DNA from: Albugo candida
Lineage: Eukaryota > Oomycota > Peronosporomycetes > Albuginales > Albuginaceae
Reading direction: 5' to 3'
NCBI GenBank assembly: GCA_905220665.1
Contig: CAJNAR010000006.1
Coordinates: forward strand, 62,001-126,000
DNA: 64,000 bases
The notes below the pieces were generated by a model that saw nothing but the letters and a program-made list of their open reading frames with translations, did not search any database and had not been told where the DNA came from. Position numbers and translations under genes: made by a program. Below are positions 55,451 to 64,000 of this stretch, one piece after another (the first letter of the stretch is position 1; each line of letters opens with the position of its first letter).

Positions 55451-57049
55451 CTTTAACGACATTCTATATCGGGTTATCGCTACCTTTCTATTATCTACAA
55501 CGTAAGAGTATATTGAAGGATGCAAATCCACCAAGTAAACTTTGATGCGAGGTTTTCGTCCTCTTATCTGATGCATGCCCAAAAACGCAAAGGAGCCATC
55601 ACGGTCGTGAATTTTATGTGAAACTGACATAACTAATTATCCAAGCTGCTGCGGAATGTAGGTGAAGCTCTAATCAATATACGATGCTGGTCTCGAGGTG
55701 GAAGGTCGATAGAAAAACGACAAAATGCCATGTCGAGGTTTATTTAGCCATTGATATGAGAGTCACTCAGGATACATGGATTCCGCGCGTCTGATACGCA
55801 TTGAAGTGCGGTTATTGCATGACAGTACTCTATATGCTGGTACTGAGACTTGTAAACAGCTCGGCATTCTCGTTCCAGGGCTCTCCATGCAACTAATATT
55901 TCAACAGCGTATATAGAAGCTCACTCAATATTCGAGTCATGTGTGGTTACCTACTCGATCCGTCGTGTGAAGTTCCTTTTAAATTACGGATTGAGCATTT
56001 CTGGAGAGTGAGGTTCATCTCCAAATAGGTTCGAGGAGAGGTCATAGCGAAATATTGATAGGAGCAGACACTTTTGTTGCGATTAATAAGGCATATTTCT
56101 ATTAGTTTTCGATTTCAGCTCCGTTAAATAGTATCTGTCTTACCCCACCACGCTACGAGACATGCGCAGCTGTAACATAAAAAAATAAGTACAAATAGTC
56201 AAATAAACCGGGGTTCCAAACTGGTGACCACCACACTAAACGAAACAAAGCCATCCAACTAGGACTAGGATTGAGTTGCACTTGCAGTTCTACTTGCCAT
56301 TGCCATTCCCGCAGCAATGATGGTCGGGAGTTCGAAACCAGCGAATTTTTTATCCTTTTTAGTTAATCGATACCTACGCCAGCTGATGGAGCTCGTGTTG
56401 ATTATCAAAACCACATAAGGTACCAAAAGTGCGCACTAAACGTGGTGCAGATTACAAAAAGCGCTTGCATTGTGAGCTAGATCGCTAATTACGATTCAAT
56501 TTGGTCCATATTGTGGTCCATCGCATGCTCTGAAAGCCCGTAAGGTGGCAAAATCCATTGATAGTCTTCCACTCTGTCGGCACAATAGCACATGCAATAT
56601 TCATTCAACGCGGTCAGGAGAATCGTAGCCCTAATGTGATCTGGTTTCGCATTCACACAGAACATGTCAGTATGAATGTATTTTACCAGCCAGAATCTAA
56701 ATCGAATTGACAGCATCAAAAGAGCAGGACAGTCCTGAGGACACCATTTCGAAGATATCGTGATGTAGCAATAAACGTTCGAAGTGTTCTGTATTTGCAA
56801 GTCTGAGCGCTTCAGAGATGGCCAATTTGTCGACGAAGAACAATTTCAGGTTGCTTGATTGGGTTCCCGAACAATTTGGGAGAGTTGGGAGGGTCGAATA
56901 GATGGGAAAAGCACTTTTTCTCCATGTTAGCACTTCCAGAAACGGTCTTGCGCTTGTAGTTATGATCTACTAACTAGGTGACTTCATCTAGGTGACTTCA
57001 TCCTGCTCATCGCGAAGCAACTCTTCTTCGCCCTTTAGTATGTGTAGGA
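55451..57049. other. unresolved stretch with gene-like fragments
   Basis: Plus-strand piece near 55,780-55,900 (ARLIRIEVRLLHDSTLYAG) and minus-strand frames at 56,489-56,933 (ALRLANTEHFERLLLHHDIF, KPDHIRATILLTALNEY) look protein-derived but are broken. The second pair could be a remnant of an armadillo-like protein such as the PP4 regulatory subunit 3 (SMEK) family; this is a weak guess. Confidence 0.25.
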
Positions 57050-57108
57050 TCTATAATCAGGAATTTATAATTTTCATTGCCATGGTACAAAAAGACAAGC
57101 GTCTACAA

Positions 57109-57262
57109 ACAATCCCTCAAGCTTGACGGGCTGGAACTAAGTGAGAATAAATGGATCGAAGAAGCAGCGAATGGCAAGCACACGAAAGATTATACAATTA
57201 ATAAACTTTTGAAAGAGAAATACCCAGCAGTATATAAGCAAGCGTCCTGGTATTACTTGTAA
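57109..57262 (+). pseudogene. 3' remnant of an unidentified gene (second copy)
   Basis: Same translated end as 52,330-52,479 (ELSENKWIEEAANGKHTKDY and following). The upstream frame is shifted relative to the first copy. Confidence 0.35.
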
Positions 57263-57341
57263 AGCTCCCACTTCGACATTTTACAGCTGCAGTTCCAGTC
57301 GTTTCAAAAATGAGCTTCTCACATGAGTGTCATCAAGAGTG

Positions 57342-59105
57342 CTAGGCGGCGGTTTCCGGTGTTACAAAGTCGGTCAGCTTCAGCCACCATTCTGGATATC
57401 CTGGATTCTCCAAGTCACTATTAGTCTCTCCAGTCAAGATCATTCCATCACTGTATTTTGCAATCAATATCCATGCCAATTTCCACCATTCATCTACAAC
57501 ATAAGCTGCAAATTTATTCTTGGATTCTTCCAAATAGGTTAAGTCAGTTGCATTTATATCGGAGCCAATTCTGTGATTGTCAAGCTTCTTTTGGAATTCA
57601 AATGCCTCTTCCTGCAGCTCCTTAGCACGTTGCCGAACATCTATGCTTATAACGTCGAAACGCAAGAGGCTCCAGTTAAACACAAGATTGAATACTCTCC
57701 ACGAAGACTTGAAACTAAACTCACTCTGTTTTCCAATCAGATATGATACTGGAATGCTTTTTTGCTGACATGAAAATGGAACATAAACTGTTCCGTGAGG
57801 GCAACCTTGTCCGTACCAAATAATTCCACCAACAGCATCTGGTAAAAATGATCTTATTTGCAAAACGTAGCTGTATATAGTTCGATAGACTGATATTGGC
57901 CGTTCCCATCGTCCGAGGCGTGAATATGTTTGCCAGCGAACTGGTGATCCGAATGGACCAGCCGCGATACCTTTCGTCAAATCGTAGCGTGTGTTCTGAT
58001 AATAATCTTTGAGAACATCCATCACATTGTTGGCAGTTACGAGTGCATCTGGTTTGACCGAGAACGGATATGTCTTTTTCTTCGCCCACCAGCCTAACCG
58101 AGAATCCAAAAGAAGAGATGGAGCCAGAAGATCGTACACTCTCCACATGCGTCTACCGATCGCGTATGCGTGCTTCTGATTAGGCCCTTGATATCCATAA
58201 ACTCGTGTGAAATCAAAAGGTTCGACGTAAGACTTGTTCCACCAACCCATTTCTTCACAAAAACTGAAGATATTTTTGGATGCCATAAAGTAATCCGGTT
58301 TTTCCAAATCGATCTCACGTATTGTAAATCCGTTTGCGATCACTGTGATATGATCATCGGCAACGCGTTGAGCCGCCCAAACAGCGCTGGCGTTATTTTT
58401 ACCGGTCAAAATGTTGAAGATCCATACTTCTCCATGTTTGTCGGAGATAGCCAGTGATTCAGAGGAATCTGAATATGCTGGTCTATCTGGGGAGCCACTT
58501 AATTCACCGTAAAAGCCATACTCTTCCGCCAGGGAGCCCATTGTTTGAATAGCACAGCGAGCGGAGACGCATCTTTCTAATGCAATTTTTGAAAGCTCAT
58601 TGATTGAAAATAAATTGTATCCGTAGGATAGATAATTGGGCCATCCAACGGTGCGCGCTCCACATGTACTTTCAGCCATACTCAACTGCATGTCATTCAT
58701 AATTCCATAATCTTGGTCATAGTAGCCGTACGTATTCGAAATTTGTGGTATGTACCCCAACGGAACAAAAAGTTCTTCAAAACGTTTTGTATCTGACGAA
58801 TGAACAGGCTCAAGCTCTTTAGGCTTATAATTCGGGCCTCGATCATTAACGACCAGACGTGGATACCCTGCGTTAAATTCATAAACAGCTCTTCGAGAGT
58901 TTGCAGAATGTTGTTGAGCAGGTACTCGGACAAGACGTAGATCGGATGGCACAAAACCGGTGTCATCAGTGTGAGCAAGTAGCGTCGACCCATCGACTGT
59001 TGCCTTTTTCCCGCAAGCTATTACCGTACAGCCTGATGCGTGTGGTGCGAGTACAGCACTAATAGAGAAACACTTCAGCAATATTCGTTGCTTTCCAATT
59101 CGCAT
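57342..59105 (-). CDS. peptidase family C69 dipeptidase, secreted (copy c)
   Basis: 587 residues, ATG 59,105, same signal peptide and Cys26 as copy b, same short ending (TPETAA) without membrane segment. From about residue 325 to the end it is almost identical to copy b. In the middle it is closer to copy a: RVADDHITVIANG and LEKPDYFMASKNIFSFCEEM follow copy a where copy b has RVPNDH and LKKPDFFMASRNIFSLCEDM. This mosaic pattern suggests gene conversion. The frame is intact. Confidence 0.9.
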   Translation of the reverse strand: MRIGKQRILLKCFSISAVLAPHASGCTVIACGKKATVDGSTLLAHTDDTGFVPSDLRLVRVPAQQHSANSRRAVYEFNAGYPRLVVNDRGPNYKPKELEPVHSSDTKRFEELFVPLGYIPQISNTYGYYDQDYGIMNDMQLSMAESTCGARTVGWPNYLSYGYNLFSINELSKIALERCVSARCAIQTMGSLAEEYGFYGELSGSPDRPAYSDSSESLAISDKHGEVWIFNILTGKNNASAVWAAQRVADDHITVIANGFTIREIDLEKPDYFMASKNIFSFCEEMGWWNKSYVEPFDFTRVYGYQGPNQKHAYAIGRRMWRVYDLLAPSLLLDSRLGWWAKKKTYPFSVKPDALVTANNVMDVLKDYYQNTRYDLTKGIAAGPFGSPVRWQTYSRLGRWERPISVYRTIYSYVLQIRSFLPDAVGGIIWYGQGCPHGTVYVPFSCQQKSIPVSYLIGKQSEFSFKSSWRVFNLVFNWSLLRFDVISIDVRQRAKELQEEAFEFQKKLDNHRIGSDINATDLTYLEESKNKFAAYVVDEWWKLAWILIAKYSDGMILTGETNSDLENPGYPEWWLKLTDFVTPETAA

Positions 59106-59169
59106 GCTTTTGTTCTCTAGTACTTGGAATATTGCAAAATGGGATGAAGAGTTCTTTCGCCCGATACGT

Positions 59170-59605
59170 TCGTTTCGGAATTTTTCTATCCTGATTTCAC
59201 TTCCTGCACTTTCTCGAAGGAGAAAATGCGTAGATACTGACTTTCAGAGAGCGTTCCATGTGCGATGCTGAACTCTATTCCAAGGCATAGCAAGAAGTAT
59301 TTGGCCACATTAAATTTATCAAGATCTTGTTTCCTGTACTTTCCTATAGCAACAAATGTGTAGCCAGTAGCCTATATAGAATGTGCTGAGTACTGTCCAT
59401 GACTGGATCCCGAGCCATAAAGGATTCATTCCGCATATTTTGCCGTCAAGATTTTACTCCCTGCACTTTCTAGGAGCAACAATTGTGTAGCTTGTAGCTT
59501 TTAACGAATGAGCTAAAAAATTATTTGCGTGACGCAATCCCAGGATATAAAGGTTTAATTCGCAAGTTTCTCTATCAAGATCTTACTTCCTGCATTCTCT
59601 AGCGC
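59170..59605. repeat. tandem repeats of the PUF6 3' coding end
   Basis: Imperfect units starting at about 59,180, 59,320, 59,440 and 59,570, each with 'caagatctt' or 'cctgatttcac' followed by 'cctgcactttct' and 'gtgtagc'. The last unit is the real PUF6 C-terminus (complement of codons for AGSKILIEKLAN). They fill the gap between C69 copy c and PUF6. Confidence 0.6.
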
Positions 59606-61300
59606 TGCTTCGTTCAATTTTGGCATAGACGCTCGCAATACCTTCCTGAGTTCTTTTTTCGCCTTCTTCCCGTGTTCTTCATTCTCCAAGCAGGACAGCA
59701 CAACGAATGCGCCGCGATTGTTGGCGACAGCCCATTCAGCAAGTTGACTTCTGCTCGTTTCTAAAAACGACAGTACAAAAGACGTTTCCTTAAATACACG
59801 TCGTAATGTGTAGTGCGCGATAGGATGCGAGTATAACGGACCATTATGTTGCTCGTCATTGGCAAATTCGAGCTTTGCCGTCTGTTCAAATGCCGATTTC
59901 AGCTGGTCTAAATCTTCCGTGTTCTGCTGTTCAGACTCTTTGATTACTTCAATGAGCACGTCGCGACCGTGTTTGGAGCACATGAGTGCTTGCATGTGAT
60001 CGCAACACATTGTATGAAGCTTTGGTAACCATCCACGAAGATAAGTTTCTCGTTTGGTGACAGGGTCCTTCTTATAATTGACGATAAGGGAATCGTTAGT
60101 GGCTTTGTCATTGCTTGGAATCATTGGTGGCGCCAGAAGAGAAATCTCGTCCGGTGAGAGATACTTTGAATTTAATGGCGATAACAGTTGTAATAATACT
60201 TTCCTTCCGGTAGAATGCATGGCCACTTCGAAAAGATGATCATTCAGCTCGCTAAGAATTGTCTTCTGCACGAGTACTGTATCATCAACAACATCTAAAA
60301 TACGTTGTAAGACCAAATAGCCACTGGGATGATTGGTTGCTTCAAGGACTTTATCTTTGAGACACTTAAGTATTCTCTTACGGTCTTTTGTGGTGCCGAA
60401 ACCCAAGCAACGATTGACTACACAAGCTCCTTTATAAGTCGCCAATAGCGCTAATGAAAAGTCTCGAACATTTGGAACTATTGAGACAACATCCGCGTAC
60501 TCTGCATGAGAAAAGTAATCCCAGAGTAGCGCTTGAACGAAGACGAGACTCAAAAGCTCTTTATCAATCATCCGACTCAGAATTTCGCCCAAGTGTTTGA
60601 TGATCGCATTCTTTTTATCCGGATATGTCTCTAACAAACCATTTAGATTGCGCCCTTTGATGTCGGAAGGAAAATAAGCAAACTCTTTTCCATAGAACTC
60701 CAGTTTAAGTTTCCAAAACAATGATGTCGACAAGTATTCCTGAGCAGTCTCAAGTACACTAGCAGCGACATTATGTGTTCCAACTACAATGGCTTGTCCC
60801 GTCAAAGCCTTTGCGATTGCAGCTCGGTCGTTATCAGAGCCATATTTAAGCATTTTTTTTATTAAAAAGGAGCCGTACTGCGTCTTTGCCAGCTCAATGA
60901 TATGATCCTTCAGTTCCAAAACGATTTGATCGCGATGCTCACGAGTTCCATGTTGAAATAGACCTTGAATGACCCGCGAAGCATCGTGCTTTGCAGATAT
61001 CTGATAGATGTTGTTCTTAACCACTTCATACAAGTCGCTTGCAAGCTTTGACCGTTTCGCTTTGTCAATCTTTCTTTCGCGGAGGTTATTCCATAGTTGC
61101 TTTGCTCGAGTAACCATTGCATAATGCGGCTTTTGCGCACAGCGCTGCTTGCGAGTGGCTTTTTGATCCATAAAAGACTTCTTTGCGTTTCCATCAAAAG
61201 CTTGCGAAGCATTACGCTTATTGTACTTTCTCTGGCTTGCATTGTTTGAGTTTGAATCAGACGCTGAGGTTTGCTGTCGATCGACTTTCGTTGCACTCAT
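59555..61300 (-). CDS. PUF6: Pumilio-family nucleolar protein PUF6/PUM3 type
   Basis: RNA-binding protein of the Puf-A/PUF6 group, in yeast linked to ribosome biogenesis and mRNA repression. 581 residues, ATG 61,300, single exon. A basic start (KRNASQAFDGNAKKSF) is followed by the typical WNNLRERKIDKAKRSKLASD and a row of PUF repeats (NIYQISAKHDASRVIQGLFQ, ELAKTQYGSFLIKKMLKYGS, NHPSGYLVLQRILDVV, EVAMHSTGRKVLLQLLSP). The C-terminal CPL domain is seen at YSHPIAHYTLRRVFKETS and AVANNRGAFVVLSCLENEEH. Intact, while its duplicate at 55 kb has decayed. Confidence 0.93.
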   Translation of the reverse strand: MSATKVDRQQTSASDSNSNNASQRKYNKRNASQAFDGNAKKSFMDQKATRKQRCAQKPHYAMVTRAKQLWNNLRERKIDKAKRSKLASDLYEVVKNNIYQISAKHDASRVIQGLFQHGTREHRDQIVLELKDHIIELAKTQYGSFLIKKMLKYGSDNDRAAIAKALTGQAIVVGTHNVAASVLETAQEYLSTSLFWKLKLEFYGKEFAYFPSDIKGRNLNGLLETYPDKKNAIIKHLGEILSRMIDKELLSLVFVQALLWDYFSHAEYADVVSIVPNVRDFSLALLATYKGACVVNRCLGFGTTKDRKRILKCLKDKVLEATNHPSGYLVLQRILDVVDDTVLVQKTILSELNDHLFEVAMHSTGRKVLLQLLSPLNSKYLSPDEISLLAPPMIPSNDKATNDSLIVNYKKDPVTKRETYLRGWLPKLHTMCCDHMQALMCSKHGRDVLIEVIKESEQQNTEDLDQLKSAFEQTAKLEFANDEQHNGPLYSHPIAHYTLRRVFKETSFVLSFLETSRSQLAEWAVANNRGAFVVLSCLENEEHGKKAKKELRKVLRASMPKLNEAALENAGSKILIEKLAN

Positions 61301-61639
61301 TGTATTGCTTTACTCTTGCGCGTGAACCAACGATTATCTGGTGGAAGCGCTCAAAAATTGTGATAGCATGCGAGCACACTAATCTAGGCTCGTTCACACC
61401 AGTTTCGAATAGAGTCTACCTTTTAAAGGAATTCTTGTCAATTGCGATATGCGATTGCGAGGTATGAGCCTTACTAAAGAATAAATCCATTATCTGTCAC
61501 ATTACTGCAATGAAATATTTCACGGAGCAACGTAACATTGAAAATTCTCCTATCTATACGAAACCTGTAAGACGAAAGCAAACCTAACAAGAAATAAAGC
61601 TTATTTTGCACTTGTCTCAACATGTTTGTCCTCCTGGTC
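61301..61639. other. intergenic, no gene recognised
   Basis: About 340 bp between two minus-strand genes; holds the PUF6 5' leader and the 3' region of the HABP4-like gene. Confidence 0.4.
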
Positions 61640-62764
61640 TCAATTCAATGTTGGAAAGGCTTGTAAATCGGAAACATTTGGGGCGCTAAAGCGACCACGT
61701 CCGCGACTACGTCCACCGCGCCCAAAGTCGCTTCGACCAAATTCTCCCCGACCATTGCGTCCACCACGACCAAAGTCACCGCGGGCACCACGACCACCAC
61801 GATCAGAATCATTTCGTGCAGATTCATTACGACCACCGCGTCCACCACGACTGTCGTTTTCACGAAATCGGCGATCCATTGGAGGTGCTTGAAATCCCAA
61901 GTCTGTGATGAGCTGCTTCTTTCGGCCGGAATTTTTCTTACTGAACACTTTTTCATACAAAGGCTCAATGAAATCAGGTGTTTTTCCGTCTTTGGTCAGC
62001 TGAACCGCATTGGTGAAATCTTCCACGATTTGACGTGCCTCTTTCTCTTTGAATAATTCTCCAGTTCGTTCAGATTTTTTCTTTTCAAGATATTCGTCCA
62101 GAGAAAGCTGTACTTCTTCTTCTTCTTCTGGAACAGGTTCTTCAGCATGACCTTCTTCAGCACCGGACACTTCTTCTCCGGATGGAGAATTGCTTTTTTC
62201 TTGTTCACCGGCTTCTGCAACAAGTTCGGACTCGTCATTATCATTTCCCCAATTATGCGCTCCACCACCATGTTTGCTAGCCTCCTTACCCCGGCCAGTT
62301 CCACTTCGGCGGTCAAATTCACGACGTCCTCCACGGTCTCCGCGTGCCCCTCGACCTCCACGTCCTCCCCGACCACCGCGGCCGCGGGTTCGATCGCTGC
62401 TCTCTGGAATATCGCGATCACTACAGTAGTCAAGTCAGGGTGCTGGATTGATTAACCTGAATGCTCTTCATCGTGTATAAAGTAAGCTTACCTTTTATCA
62501 GCTTTTTTTTCAGTGGTAGCTGTGACGTCACTTTTGTTCTGATTACGCTTATTTCCAGCCGCTGGTTTATTTAGTGATACCGCTTTGGTAGCGGACGTAT
62601 CTTGTTCCTTTTTATTGGACTTGCTCCTTTTTGGAACGTCTTCATCGTCCGAGTCCAGTAAAGTGAATATATTCTTGCTACGCGCAGCCTAAACGTACGT
62701 TAACCAAGGGAGAAGGCTTATTCTTCACAACATTTGACAAGATTGAAGCAACAACTGGTACCAT
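61640..62764 (-). CDS. HABP4/SERBP1/Stm1-like RNA-binding protein
   Basis: Ribosome- and mRNA-associated protein of the hyaluronan/mRNA-binding family. Exons: ATG 62,762-62,764, then 62,688-62,492 (AARSKNIFTLLDSDDED), then 62,420-61,640; introns 62,689-62,761 and 62,421-62,491 keep frame. Exon 3 has an RGG-rich part (TRGRGGRGGRGGRGARGD), the family signature FDRRSGTGRGKEASKHGG with GAHNWGND, the VQLSLDEYLEKKKSE block and a second RGG-rich tail. The longest open stretch starts at an internal ATG (62,170), but the signature lies upstream, so that ATG is not the start. The family in yeast (Stm1) guards resting ribosomes. Exon 1 appears to hold only the start codon. Confidence 0.87.
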
Positions 62765-63095
62765 TTCGTCACGGCAAGGCGAAAACTTGATTTGATAAGT
62801 GGTCAAGTGATTGGTGAGGAATGCGCGTTTGGTGTGATCCGATCTAATCCGGAAAAAGAAATACTGTATACGTGTATACCATCATCCGGTAGTATCGGTA
62901 ATGTAAATAAAAAATTAAATAACGACCTTCAAGGATCGAAAGGTCGTACAAGAGACCGTTGCTTGCTTCGAATCTGCTTCATGAAGAGACACCAAGTCGC
63001 CAAACAACTTGGTTCAGTTTCTACAGGAAGCTTGCTTTATCTTTTTCTGTACATTCGGCAAACCAAGCTGACGGCAAACGAACCCATTTGATGAG
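62765..63095. promoter_or_regulatory. shared upstream region of two divergent genes
   Basis: 331 bp between the start codon of the HABP4-like gene (minus) and the ATG at 63,096 (plus). A frame runs through it (62,792-63,091) without a recognised motif. No core element can be named. Confidence 0.35.
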
Positions 63096-64000
63096 ATGGG
63101 ACAAAATGCCTCTAGTAGCCAAGAGCCTTTGGGCTCTACAGCTCCAGAAGATGAGAAATCACTACTATCACTTTCCAAACAGTCTAAACCCAGACATCTG
63201 GTTCCATTATCGCCTTATTTCCTCCCACTTTGCAATATTGCTAAAATTGGAGATCCAGCAACCGCAATGTCTGCTACATCGACAGATAGCAAAGACGCAG
63301 TTGAAAAGATCTTGGACTTTGACGAGTCAATACAATGCCTTCCAGAAGGTGCACAACAAATTATTGCTAGAATCCTTCCGCTTAGTCCTAAAGGTCTTTT
63401 TTCGCAGGTTTGATGTCGTCTTCCAACACGAGCGAGCTGCAAGATTTGATGGAGAGTACACTTCCAATGGATTCTGAGCAGGAGATGTTTCAGTATATTT
63501 CACGAGTGCTCTTCTCCAATCCAAAACTTTCGAATTTCTGTGAATCGTATCGGGATATGAGGAATGTGATACGGCCAGATGACCAAAAAGCTATACCTGG
63601 AGGTTTTGAGGCTCGGATCAGTTCTTATATCCAGCTTTTGCAAAATCTTTACCATCTTACGAAGAAGCAAAAGTACCATTATGAACAACGATCAGAACTA
63701 GCTATCTCCCATGCAAGCCTACAGCGCAAGATAGCCTCCCCACCGCTCCCCCTTCCAACGCAAGGATGTATCACATTGGGATGGGATCTCGCTATCTTTT
63801 TGATCCGATCAACTTGGATTGAGAATCCGGAAAAATATATCCAAGCTATTGACATGATAAAGGCAAACTTGAGGCCTTTAAAAGCTATGGCGTATTCAGA
63901 AACTTCCTACCTTTCTCCATCCGCTTCGAATGCATTTAGTGAGCTATCCGATTGCTTGGAAGATCTTATACACTCAGACACAGATGAAGTGAATGGGGAG
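63096..64000 (+). CDS. unidentified protein, N-terminal part (runs off the window)
   Basis: ATG 63,096 gives MGQNASSSQEPLGS; glycine at position 2 and serines near 6 would permit N-myristoylation. Exon 1 is 63,096-63,348; an intron 63,349-63,407 (59 bp) joins in frame to exon 2 (EGLMSSSNTSELQDLMEST) that stays open to the window end. Exon 2 is helical and Leu-rich (FEARISSYIQLLQNLYHLTK, WDLAIFLIRSTWIENPEKY), in the style of a large scaffold or E3-type protein, but I do not recognise the family. An ATG at 63,091 is in another frame. Confidence 0.7.

Larger units (their letters stand above)
57050..59385. repeat. segmental duplication, unit 2
   Basis: Second copy of 52,260-54,600. The copies diverge at the far ends, where the PUF6-derived repeats begin. 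Confidence 0.9.

Noticed and set aside
61626..61892. Proline/arginine-rich plus-strand frame
   Set aside because: Antisense of the RGG tail of the HABP4-like gene; composition explains it.
61996..62433. 145-codon minus frame rich in Val/Ala
   Set aside because: It is a shadow of the RGG-rich exon of the HABP4-like gene, which has the family signature in the other frame.
1..64000. CRISPR arrays, operons, Shine-Dalgarno sites
   Set aside because: The window is eukaryotic nuclear DNA with spliceosomal introns; no regularly spaced repeat array is present.
1..64000. RxLR- or CHxC-type effector genes
   Set aside because: None of the signal-peptide proteins (GH72, papain, C69 copies) shows such a motif at the expected place after the signal peptide.

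Overview
This is nuclear DNA of a eukaryote with small genes, short GT-AG introns (about 54-78 bp where both borders can be read) and a heavy load of transposable elements. The gene set (GH72 glucanosyltransferase with EGF-like and membrane segments, C69 dipeptidases, papain with a C-terminal membrane anchor, a PHD/bromo/chromo/PDZ SNF2 protein) fits an oomycete. A compact obligate parasite of the Albugo type is my best guess, but that name is inference; no species marker was identified.

Layout. (1) 1-18,961 is a dense gene block: GH72 glucanosyltransferase, SRPBCC protein, membrane-anchored cysteine protease, a hypothetical acidic protein, an F-box-like gene, mitochondrial-type ribosomal protein uL13, a FAM177-like protein, a giant chromatin remodeller of about 1,911 residues, a hypothetical protein, PGP phosphatase (GEP4 type) and splicing factor PRP31. 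(2) 20,721-24,255 holds ARPC2 (Arp2/3 subunit 2) and a membrane-anchored C69 dipeptidase. (3) 24,460-50,550 is a transposon island: LINE fragments, a nested foldback element, a truncated Copia element, two LINEs, a kinesin pseudogene with tRNA-like repeats, a Mutator-like element with terminal inverted repeats (TIRs), several MITE-like elements and a decayed MuDR transposase. (4) 51,230-61,300 is a duplicated copy of block 2 with its original neighbour: ARPC2 pseudogene, C69 copy b, PUF6 remnant, C69 copy c, intact PUF6. (5) 61,640-64,000 holds a HABP4/Stm1-like RNA-binding protein and the start of an unidentified gene.

The clearest larger story is the duplicated block PUF6 - C69 - ARPC2. The left copy keeps ARPC2, the right copy keeps PUF6, and the other copies of those two genes have decayed, while the C69 dipeptidase has been kept three times: once membrane-anchored and twice as secreted proteins that lost the anchor. 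The most unusual single gene is the remodeller, which combines N-terminal bromo and PHD modules, a chromodomain and a PDZ domain with a SNF2 motor and a C-terminal PHD cluster. Exon borders were worked out by eye from splice sites and reading frame and need transcript data.
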